Source: Trichomonas vaginalis G3 (lineage: Eukaryota; Parabasalia; Trichomonadida; Trichomonadidae). Taken from it: a DNA stretch of 64,000 nucleotides. The DNA is taken from assembly GCF_026262505.1 (NCBI RefSeq), contig NC_067206.1, forward strand, positions 8,088,879 to 8,152,878, read 5' to 3'. Below the pieces are notes generated by a model that saw only the letters and a list, made by a program, of their open reading frames with translations, searched no databases and was not told the DNA's origin. The position numbers were made by a program, and so were the translations under genes. Positions 46,777 through 53,540 of this stretch are shown here, piece by piece. Within the stretch, counting starts at the first letter, position 1, and every line of letters begins with the position of its first letter.

Positions 46777-46880
46777 AATAATTGCATATTTCATGCAATA
46801 TAGGGTGTCCAAAGGTGTGTTTAGCACAAACCTGAATACTGCGAATAGAAATAAACAAGTTACATATATATAAAGTTTAT

Positions 46881-47897
46881 TTAAATATAATCACCATTGG
46901 ATTCAATCACGCGTTCGCAGCGATCGATCCAGGCTTGAAAGACACGCTTTAAATCATCATGAGAAAATTGCTCAAATTGCTCTCTTACAAAATTTTCAAG
47001 ATCATCTGGACTCGCGAATTCGCGTCCTTCAGCTCTCTTTTTTAGCGTGCCGAATAAATAAAAGTCAGAGGGTGCAATATCAGGTGAATAAATTGGGTTT
47101 GGAACAACTTTGACATTGTTTTCCAACAAGTAATTCATTACCTTATGACTTTTGTGAACTCTTGAATTATCAAAATGAATTGCAAACTTTTGTTTTTGTT
47201 GTTTGGATTTCTCAAACTCATCAGAATTGATAATTTGAGTAAGAACATTGTCAATTAGATACTGAGCATTCATCGTATTAGGTTTTTGAAGAATATCAAT
47301 TGCGATGATGCCATTCACGCCCCAAAAAACCGACAACATCATCATTGGTGTGTCAATTTTTTTCTTCGGGAATGTTTGCGGATTTTCATCCTTCGGGATC
47401 CACATGATTTTGGCTTCTGTTGCATATTGAAACCAAGACTCGTCCCCTGTTACTAAAAAGCGAAACTTCTTGGATTGATACGCACCCAATATAGAGAGGA
47501 GCTCTTTCGAAGATTGGACTCTAGATTTTTTTTGAACTGAATTAAGGTTGTGCGGAACCCAACGTGTATACGCTAGTTTGTAGTTCAAATAATTGTGCAG
47601 ATAATAACTGACTGTTGTACGTGGTATCTGTGTCATCTCCTCTATCCTTCTGAGTGATGCTCTTGGGTCTTCATCTAGCGCTTGAAGAATTGCTTTGATT
47701 TTTCTTTGATCCGGCGATTTTTTGTCAATTTTTATGATGGGCGCCTTTTTGTTCATGAAGTGATACATCCTAACATGATACGTTACAGTGGAATAGCTAG
47801 GAGCATCCATACCGAAGCATTTTACCAAGGTCTCGTAAATTTTTTTACAGTCTTTGCATTTTTTTGCAAGAGCGAGGATGTTTTCTTTATGATTCAT
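46881..47897 (-). CDS. Mariner transposase, DD34D
   Basis: 338 residues from the ATG at 47897. N-terminal helix-turn-helix part (NHKENILALAKKCKDCKK; later EDPRASLRRIEEMTQIPRTT as second HTH). Catalytic core: VTGDESWFQYAT (first Asp), FAIHFDNSRVHKS (second Asp), PIYSPDIAPSDFYLFGTL (third Asp), with 34 residues between second and third. Cuts and pastes the element at TA. The frame is open 111 bases upstream, but a TCATT initiator six bases before 47897 marks this start, so the transposon carries its own host-type core promoter. All catalytic residues are present. Confidence 0.92.
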   Translation of the reverse strand: MNHKENILALAKKCKDCKKIYETLVKCFGMDAPSYSTVTYHVRMYHFMNKKAPIIKIDKKSPDQRKIKAILQALDEDPRASLRRIEEMTQIPRTTVSYYLHNYLNYKLAYTRWVPHNLNSVQKKSRVQSSKELLSILGAYQSKKFRFLVTGDESWFQYATEAKIMWIPKDENPQTFPKKKIDTPMMMLSVFWGVNGIIAIDILQKPNTMNAQYLIDNVLTQIINSDEFEKSKQQKQKFAIHFDNSRVHKSHKVMNYLLENNVKVVPNPIYSPDIAPSDFYLFGTLKKRAEGREFASPDDLENFVREQFEQFSHDDLKRVFQAWIDRCERVIESNGDYI

Positions 47898-47903
47898 TAA
47901 AAA

Positions 47904-47908
47904 AATGA
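47904..47908 (-). promoter_or_regulatory. Initiator inside the mariner
   Basis: Minus strand TCATT, six bases before the transposase ATG. Host-type, unlike the Maverick promoters. Confidence 0.6.
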
Positions 47909-48110
47909 AAAAAATCCCGCCAAAATTTCCCGCGAAACCGCCTCTTGTCTCAAAATTCATTTTATATCCCAGCATGGCGCCAAAATACAACATACTCATC
48001 ATATACATATATTCATATTTTTTATTATATATTTATAATCAGCATATATCTCCTTTAATAGTCTCATATAGAGCGCTGTGCTAAACGCACCTTTGGACAC
48101 CCTATATTTT

Positions 48111-48160
48111 AAAAAATTTTATCTCATATGAAAGAACATGAATTTAGAATATTCGGAGAT
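48111..48160. repeat. Direct repeat on the right of the mariner
   Basis: A block of about 45 bases (AAAATTTTATCTCATATGAA onward through GAATTTAGAATATTCGGA) repeats 46630-46671 on the left of the mariner. It suggests a duplication or second insertion at the junction of M2 and M3. Confidence 0.7.
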
Positions 48161-48202
48161 GACAAATATAAAACTTCATCATAAAAAGTTAGTATGGTTA
48201 TC

Positions 48203-48237
48203 TTGGGTACAGCGGCACTGCGTTCCACCTTACCCAA
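48203..48237. repeat. Left-end dyad of M3
   Basis: TTGGGTA and TACCCAA pair as outer arms; the inner arms, which are perfect in M2, no longer pair well here. Confidence 0.55.
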
Positions 48238-48252
48238 TATAACGGTTTGACA

Positions 48253-48333
48253 CTTTACGAAACCGTTAACGTATATTTTACAACACAAACGACAACACCA
48301 ACTTAACCTTAAATATTTACAAAACCACCACCC
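48253..48333. promoter_or_regulatory. Two subterminal motifs of M3
   Basis: TTTACGAAACCGTTAACG near 48253 and TTTACAAAACCACCACCC near 48316, versions of the motif at 3812 and 34333. Confidence 0.35.
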
Positions 48334-48344
48334 ACTTCACTTCA

Positions 48345-48500
48345 CTAACGAACTCACTAATGTAAAAAATAAACGTTCTCACTAACGAACTCACTAATGT
48401 AAAAAATAAACGTTCTCACTAACGAACTCACTAATGTAAAAAATAAACGTTCTCACTAACGAACTCACTACTGTAAAAAATAAATGTTCTCACTATCGTT
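48345..48500. repeat. Tandem repeat of about 37 bp, four copies
   Basis: Unit CACTAACGAACTCACTAATG followed by TAAAAAATAAACGTTCT, four copies with few changes. M2 has about one unit at the same place (34430-34470). Precedes the left-end gene's stop codon. Confidence 0.85.
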
Positions 48501-48525
48501 CTCACTAACGACTTCACTAATGTTC

Positions 48526-48810
48526 TCATAAATTTTCCTCAATATCTTCATCATCAGTGTTAACTCTATTGTAGTCATACTTGAAGTCATAAAGTTTCTC
48601 TAACTTCTTAACGTACAATTTACATAACTTACCTTCGTCATCGTATGGTTTAATGATATAACTATTTCTATCTTTATACACAGTCAATGAAAAGTCAACT
48701 GGTCTCGGATGTATTTGAAAGAACATGTTATGCTCAGGAAGGAAGAATAAATGTTTAAATGTATGTTTGTTATACTGTGGAATTCGAATGAGTTGCTTTT
48801 GTTCTGTCAT
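48526..48810 (-). CDS. Small left-end Maverick protein (94 residues)
   Basis: MTEQKQLIRIPQYNKHTFKH start, acidic C-terminus (NRVNTDDEDIEENL). Diverged counterpart of 34469 in M2. The next gene is identical in the two elements, so a recombination border lies between them. Function unknown. Confidence 0.65.
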   Translation of the reverse strand: MTEQKQLIRIPQYNKHTFKHLFFLPEHNMFFQIHPRPVDFSLTVYKDRNSYIIKPYDDEGKLCKLYVKKLEKLYDFKYDYNRVNTDDEDIEENL

Positions 48811-48895
48811 TTATATAAAAATAAACTTAAAAATAAAATAAAAAATAAACTTAAAAATTAATGATATCACCACCCTCACACGTATGAAAACATAG

Positions 48896-48965
48896 CACAA
48901 AAATAAATTTAGGTGAAGTGGTGAGATCTCACCTCTTTTTTCACCTGTTTTTTCACCCTGTTGAA
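48896..48965. repeat. Covarying dyad, GGTGA type
   Basis: ACAAAAATAAATTTAGGTGA, AGTGGTGAGATCTCACCTC, then TTTTTTCACCTG and TTTTTTCACCCTG. It occupies the place of the GGTAGA/CTAAC-type dyad at 34881 in M2, although the flanking gene is identical. Confidence 0.7.
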
Positions 48966-48966
48966 T

Positions 48967-49503
48967 TCATTGCTTTATAACTCTCTTCCTTGGTTTCTTT
49001 TTAGTTGCTTTCTTCACGTCTGTCTCCAACTTGACTGTCTTTCTTCTTCGTCCATAATGATACCAGTTACTTCCACCAGTCAATGGGTCAAATGGTCTTT
49101 CGTAAGGGTTTCCATACATTCCATAGGGACCATACGGAAGAACTACTGGTGGAAGTTGTGGAGAAGAAACATTTTCTTTAGTTCCATCGACTCTATTTAA
49201 ATGCATTGTTTCACCTTTCATCTGGTCATTAAAGTCTTTTGCGTGTTTTGCAAACTCATCGTCCTTTCCTAAAGCATTTTCTGACTCAGTCGCAACTAAA
49301 TTGGATGCTTTATTTATGAGCCCTATTTTATTTAATCTTAACTTCTTTGCAACCCAGCCTCCTATCTTTCCTTTATTTGCGTCTAATGTCTTCGAAACCC
49401 TTCCTCCACTCATTTTATTTACTGCGTCATAAGCTCCAAGTGCTTTTGCTCCAAATGCTAATGCTTTTGTTCCCATTGCGCCTAAAGCTGCCCAAGCTAC
49501 CAT
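48967..49503 (-). CDS. Gly/Ala-rich basic virion-like protein (178 residues)
   Basis: Same protein sequence as 34950-35486 in M2: amphipathic Gly/Ala start, Pro/Gly/Tyr-rich centre, Lys/Arg-rich end (KKPRKRVIKQ). The identity between two copies that otherwise differ by many indels points to recent gene conversion or a recent duplication. Role inferred as a minor virion component. Confidence 0.7.
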   Translation of the reverse strand: MVAWAALGAMGTKALAFGAKALGAYDAVNKMSGGRVSKTLDANKGKIGGWVAKKLRLNKIGLINKASNLVATESENALGKDDEFAKHAKDFNDQMKGETMHLNRVDGTKENVSSPQLPPVVLPYGPYGMYGNPYERPFDPLTGGSNWYHYGRRRKTVKLETDVKKATKKKPRKRVIKQ

Positions 49504-49728
49504 TTACACCATATTAAAATCATCTCTCTTCAATATTATCTCATAAAAGTTCTCGTTACTGGAGAAAGTCAATGAAACATAAGCGTTCTCACGGGCTTCG
49601 CCCTCACCGCTTTGCGGTCTATCTAACTTCTTTCTTATCTCATCTATACGCTTCAAAATGTCTGAACAATTGCTAACATCTTCTACAACAGTTATTTCAT
49701 CATGAATGACCTTCAAGAACAAGCTCAT
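49504..49728 (-). CDS. Small Maverick protein with in-frame palindromic insert (74 residues)
   Basis: Identical to 35487-35711. The GC-rich two-stem palindrome at 49587-49619 encodes PQSGEGEARENAY in frame. Start codon shares the ATATTAAATG motif. Unknown function. Confidence 0.65.
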   Translation of the reverse strand: MSLFLKVIHDEITVVEDVSNCSDILKRIDEIRKKLDRPQSGEGEARENAYVSLTFSSNENFYEIILKRDDFNMV

Positions 49729-49745
49729 TTAATATGCAATTAAAA

Positions 49746-50609
49746 TCATCTCAATAATGAGTCCATCCTTTCCGTCTTTGGTAGCACAACATCTTTCCTT
49801 GAAGAAGGTTCGACAAGTCTTATATTAAACTTACTGACAAAGTTTGTTATACTATAATGCTTCGGCGGCGAATACATATAGTTTGAAAAACATAATATAG
49901 ATTCTTCAGCAAATTCACTTATACTGGATTTTATAACAATGTTCTCACGAGACCAAATACCACCAATTGACAATCTTGTAAGCAATCCTGCTGAACCTTC
50001 AACTGTAAACGTCGATGGTAACATTCCACGAAGGTCATCTATTGACATCTTTGAGTCACTGAATTTAAATATTTTCTTAAAGCAATCGTCATTATATAAC
50101 CATGCAATAGCTTTGAAGTTTTCATTCGAATATACATCTGCTTCATTAAATGTAAAACCTGACTTCTTTGCAGAGACGACTTTAAAATCTATTGTGTTTG
50201 TTTCAAAATTATATGCTATGCTAACTTCTGAAGGTAATGGATGTCCTTCCGCAGTAAGTTGTTCTCTCACTACCGTTTGAAGCTTTGTGTTAAAAACTTT
50301 CATGTCATCTCCTGTGTCTAGGTTCACATACACAGCAACAGGAAAACTATCTTGCTTCTTTGTTTCATCATTATACCTCAAAACATTAAAGTTCTTCAAT
50401 AATATTGTTCTTCCTGCTGGAATACTTCTAACTTGTCTTATTTCAATAGCTTTCTCACCTCCTACATACTCTACCCAGTGTCTTGGATATTCATAAGTAT
50501 ACTGACTATCTTGAATTTTGGTAGGTTTCATCATAACGTGTTCATAGTATATCTTTATACTCTTGTCAGTTAGACTCGGTGCTATGTTCTGAATATTTCT
50601 GACTTGCAT
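49746..50609 (-). CDS. Putative minor capsid (penton-like) protein, altered C-terminus
   Basis: 287 residues from the ATG at 50609. Matches M2 (35712-36595) and, more distantly, 24839 in M1: SQYTYEYPRHWVEYVGGEKA, VAVYVNLDTGDDM, FNIRLVEPSSRKDVVLPK. A one-base deletion near 49780 relative to M2 replaces the last dozen or so residues by ERMDSLLR, so the closing strand is lost. It is otherwise uninterrupted, whereas M2 is broken elsewhere. Virion-class bidirectional promoter (50610-50625) shared with the ATPase. Confidence 0.65.
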   Translation of the reverse strand: MQVRNIQNIAPSLTDKSIKIYYEHVMMKPTKIQDSQYTYEYPRHWVEYVGGEKAIEIRQVRSIPAGRTILLKNFNVLRYNDETKKQDSFPVAVYVNLDTGDDMKVFNTKLQTVVREQLTAEGHPLPSEVSIAYNFETNTIDFKVVSAKKSGFTFNEADVYSNENFKAIAWLYNDDCFKKIFKFSDSKMSIDDLRGMLPSTFTVEGSAGLLTRLSIGGIWSRENIVIKSSISEFAEESILCFSNYMYSPPKHYSITNFVSKFNIRLVEPSSRKDVVLPKTERMDSLLR

Positions 50610-50625
50610 TTTTAATGGAGATAAA

Positions 50626-51513
50626 ATGAAGCATTTAATACATGACGTAGATGAAGACATGAATGAAAGCAGTGAAAAGCTCAACAGTTCTCTCATTCTT
50701 CCTTTCAGTAAGGACTATGAGTTCTGTTCAAATGGTGTTTATTTCTATTGTGGAAAGATGGGTTCAGGTAAGACATTTAACCTCATTCGTCATATACTCA
50801 TAACAGAGCGTTTAGGAAACGACTCTTACTATGACCAAATCATTATATCAGCAACTTCAGACTCTATGGACTCAACAGCGAAAACATTTATGTCAAAAGT
50901 TCAAGCCTCTGTCGTTAAAGTTCCAGACAGTGAACTCATTGAATTTCTTCAACGTTACATTCGACGTAAGAGAAAATATTATGCCATCGTAGAGTTCATA
51001 CAGTCAGGAATGCAAAAGACTTCTGAGGAGATGGAAAGAATTATTGACAAACACCACTTACGTCAATACTCAGGAGTTTACGATATGAAACGACTTACAA
51101 ACTACATTCTATCAAAACTTTCAAAATACCCCTTCAAAAAGTATCCTTCAAACACTCTGCTCGTTTGTGACGACTTCGCTGGAAAAGGTTTAGTGTCAAA
51201 GCCTGACTCACCATTAGCTAACATCATAACTAAAGTCAGACATTACCACTTAACTGTAGCAATACTTATGCAAACATGGCGTTTTCTTGCTTTAAACATA
51301 AAACGTCTCATAACTGACTTCGTTATCTTTCAAGGTTTCTCACGTTATGATATTGAACTCATTTGGGAACAGTCAGGTATAACATTACCTTTTGAAGAAA
51401 TTTGGGAAGCATATAAGTCTCTCATCTCTCCTCGTTCATACCTTGAGATTCATATCATGACTAATACCATTAAAGTCAAAAATATTCCATGGGAACGACC
51501 AACATTGTTTTAA
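50626..51513 (+). CDS. Packaging ATPase (FtsK/HerA, A32-like)
   Basis: 295 residues, intact. Walker A CGKMGSGKTFN at residues 42-52, Walker B TLLVCDDFAGKG at 177-188, and a sensor strand VAILMQTWRF at 211-220 with Gln as in A32-type enzymes. Predicted to drive DNA into the capsid by ATP hydrolysis. The N-terminal 30 residues are acidic and variable. The best preserved of the three copies in this window (M1: P-loop frameshift; M2: several indels). Its last codons overlap the end of the convergent gene at 51510 by four bases. Confidence 0.9.
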   Translation: MKHLIHDVDEDMNESSEKLNSSLILPFSKDYEFCSNGVYFYCGKMGSGKTFNLIRHILITERLGNDSYYDQIIISATSDSMDSTAKTFMSKVQASVVKVPDSELIEFLQRYIRRKRKYYAIVEFIQSGMQKTSEEMERIIDKHHLRQYSGVYDMKRLTNYILSKLSKYPFKKYPSNTLLVCDDFAGKGLVSKPDSPLANIITKVRHYHLTVAILMQTWRFLALNIKRLITDFVIFQGFSRYDIELIWEQSGITLPFEEIWEAYKSLISPRSYLEIHIMTNTIKVKNIPWERPTLF

Positions 51514-51902
51514 AGCTTAACCTTCAATTGACTGATGGTAAACAAATTCCATGCATCTCTGTCGCCATTTCTGTTAATATTTTTGCTGTCATTCATATCA
51601 TCCACTTCCCCATCCGTTAGCTTTTGAGGATATGCGTTAGAATAGCTGTTCTTAAATGAAGGCTTTTCACCTTTGAGAGCATAAACTCTATAACTTTCTG
51701 CATACTTTATGTTTGAACCTCCTGAGCCATCATTGACATAAATTTTTATAGGCTTCCACCCTTTGTTCATGTTCCTGCTTTTTCCCTTAGCTCTTTTGTT
51801 CAGTAGTTCTACATCTTTATACACAGCTCCTGTCTCAGTGAATTCAACAATATTTTCATTCGTTAGCTTTACATTCAAACCCTTGTCGAGTATATTGTTC
51901 AT
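51510..51902 (-). CDS. Small conserved Maverick protein (130 residues)
   Basis: Nearly identical to 37495-37887. Starts MNNILDKGLNVKLTNENIVE after the conserved bidirectional promoter; ends FTISQLKVKL. Head-to-head with the CCG-motif gene. Unknown function. Confidence 0.65.
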   Translation of the reverse strand: MNNILDKGLNVKLTNENIVEFTETGAVYKDVELLNKRAKGKSRNMNKGWKPIKIYVNDGSGGSNIKYAESYRVYALKGEKPSFKNSYSNAYPQKLTDGEVDDMNDSKNINRNGDRDAWNLFTISQLKVKL

Positions 51903-51936
51903 TTCATACATATAAAAGGTTTTTATTCTATATGAA
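51903..51936. promoter_or_regulatory. Bidirectional virion-class promoter
   Basis: Same as 37888-37921: TTTTTATTCTATATGAA before the plus-strand ATG. Confidence 0.5.
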
Positions 51937-52551
51937 ATGAGAAGCAAATCCATCTTAGCTGGTGCCGTTAATGTTCCAATTGAACCAACATCAAATGTTG
52001 ACTCACGAACGACAAACAATATTGTCATAAAGAACTATAGTTCAGAGTGTTTGAAAGAAAAAGAACCAGAACTTAAGTCGGTGAATTTAAACTCAGCTTC
52101 AGACGCTAACGCTACATCAGATGTTAAGTTAGAGTATCCACCACTGGACCAAATTCTTTCAAGAGAAGCCAACGACAACCCTTACACAAATGTTCAAACA
52201 AATTCTTCAGATAACGTAGACCATTACCTTCTTCAGTTATACCAAACAATTTTACTCAAAGACGATAAGAAGCTTTTGACAAATCTTATAAGCAAGAACC
52301 AAATAATTCTAACAAAGGTGGACCTTGAAAATGTTATATCACGAATAACATGGAAACAATATGTCATTGACTATCTCGACCCTGAAATCGAATGCTGTGG
52401 TCAAACTCCACTATTCATGAAAATAGGTAACATCCGCATCATTGAAACACCAGGTACTCCAGGAGTTGAGTTTAAGTATAAATATTCGAACGAGTATACA
52501 AAACTATCTACTGACTATAAGCTTTGTTTGAAATATGTTTTAGTAAATTAA
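51937..52551 (+). CDS. Conserved Maverick protein with Cys-Cys-Gly motif
   Basis: 204 residues; nearly identical to 37922-38539. LDPEIECCGQTPLFMKIGN and the final strands are conserved also in M1 (9232). Overlaps the end of the convergent gene at 52548 by four bases, because M3 lacks the stem-loop insert found in M2. Unknown function, virion-linked. Confidence 0.75.
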   Translation: MRSKSILAGAVNVPIEPTSNVDSRTTNNIVIKNYSSECLKEKEPELKSVNLNSASDANATSDVKLEYPPLDQILSREANDNPYTNVQTNSSDNVDHYLLQLYQTILLKDDKKLLTNLISKNQIILTKVDLENVISRITWKQYVIDYLDPEIECCGQTPLFMKIGNIRIIETPGTPGVEFKYKYSNEYTKLSTDYKLCLKYVLVN

Positions 52552-52787
52552 AGCAATTTGTAATATCTATCCAAAACTTCTTCAACAGTATCGAACTCAT
52601 CTTCATAATGCAAACTTAATCTTATTGACTTGGTGCAGTTTTCACTAACACAATATTTTTCTGTTCTCTTGACTGACATAACTAACTCATTTGTTTCATC
52701 AAACAGCAACAACCAAAGTTCATGACCTAATACATAACATTCATACTTTATATTTTTAGCTCTGAGTTCTCTTGTAAGCTGTTGCAT
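52548..52787 (-). CDS. Small conserved Maverick protein (79 residues)
   Basis: Counterpart of 38589 (M2) and 9820 (M1). MQQLTRELRAKNIKYECYVL start, VEEVLDRYYKLL end. Overlaps the upstream gene's 3' end by 40 bases. Unknown function. Confidence 0.7.
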   Translation of the reverse strand: MQQLTRELRAKNIKYECYVLGHELWLLLFDETNELVMSVKRTEKYCVSENCTKSIRLSLHYEDEFDTVEEVLDRYYKLL

Positions 52788-53523
52788 TTAATATTTTCTA
52801 AAAAGTCAACTTCAACAGTCATTCGCACTGGTGCCTTCAGTTCTACAGGCTCTCCTTGAAAGTCAACAAGTCTGAATTGCATGTCTTTCAAATTATGAGG
52901 ACTAATGCGAACCCATTTACCTAAATGAGTTGCTATGACAGGAACGTTTGGAATGAACATTGAATTTACTACATAACAGAAGGATTTATATTCTACTGAA
53001 CCTTTACTATTAACTCCTGAAATACCTGTGACATTAGCTATTTTTGACTCAATGTACAAACAGTTGCCATAACATACGTATGGAACAGATTTCATCTCAA
53101 TCGTTTTGTCAACACTTTTCAAAGGAAATGTCATATGGTATGCACCCAAAAGAAGTTGTACTCTATGACTCATTCGTGTTATCTTAAACTCCTTCGCATA
53201 ACTGAACTTCAAAACTCCTGCAATAAGTTTAACATTCATTAAGTTTTCTTCGTTATCCTTGTTTATTGTAGTATTTATGAGAGCATTTAACATCCAGCTA
53301 ATGTTTCCATCTTATATTCTACATTATTGTGAAATCTTATTTCGTGCTTCTTTCCATCTATTTCAATCTCCATGAAATCTGTTTCATCAGTTATAACGAA
53401 TGAAGCGATAGTATTGAAGTCAACCATTCTGAATGCAAGCGCCTCATTCTGTAGACCTAAGTTTGTTTGTAGCTTTACTGTCCCGTATTCGTTTGGGTCT
53501 GTACTTTGCAAATAGAACAACAT
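52748..53523 (-). pseudogene. Beta-rich virion-like protein, one frameshift
   Basis: Same as 38792-39568 in M2 but with a one-base deletion near 53290, inside MKMETLAG-type sequence. The first 78 residues and the remaining 181 are in different frames. Both halves are otherwise well conserved, including LVDFQGEPVELKAPVRM at the end. Either a true lesion or a sequencing error. Confidence 0.8.
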
Positions 53524-53540
53524 TTTATTCTCATTAAAAT
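53524..53540. promoter_or_regulatory. Bidirectional virion-class promoter
   Basis: TTTATTCTCATTAAAAT, identical to 39569-39585. Confidence 0.5.

Larger units (their letters stand above)
46803..48102. mobile_element. Mariner transposon, intact copy (Tvmar1-like)
   Basis: 1.3 kb with inverted ends GGGTGTCCAAAGGTG and CACCTTTGGACACCC and a duplicated TA on both sides (46801-46802, 48103-48104). Carries one open transposase gene on the minus strand. Size and ends fit the Trichomonas mariner family; the name is from memory of that family, not from a search. Confidence 0.9.
34264..48189. mobile_element. Maverick element M2, right end missing
   Basis: The left end begins near 34264 with AAAGTTAGTAT and a strong dyad, as in M3. 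The gene order matches M3 up to the KilA-N/DUF3627 gene. No polymerase gene and no right inverted repeat are present. The sequence runs into a mariner copy and then directly into the left end of M3. ATPase, minor-capsid-like, fibre and CxxC-protein genes are frameshifted. I could not identify a target duplication. Confidence 0.75.
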
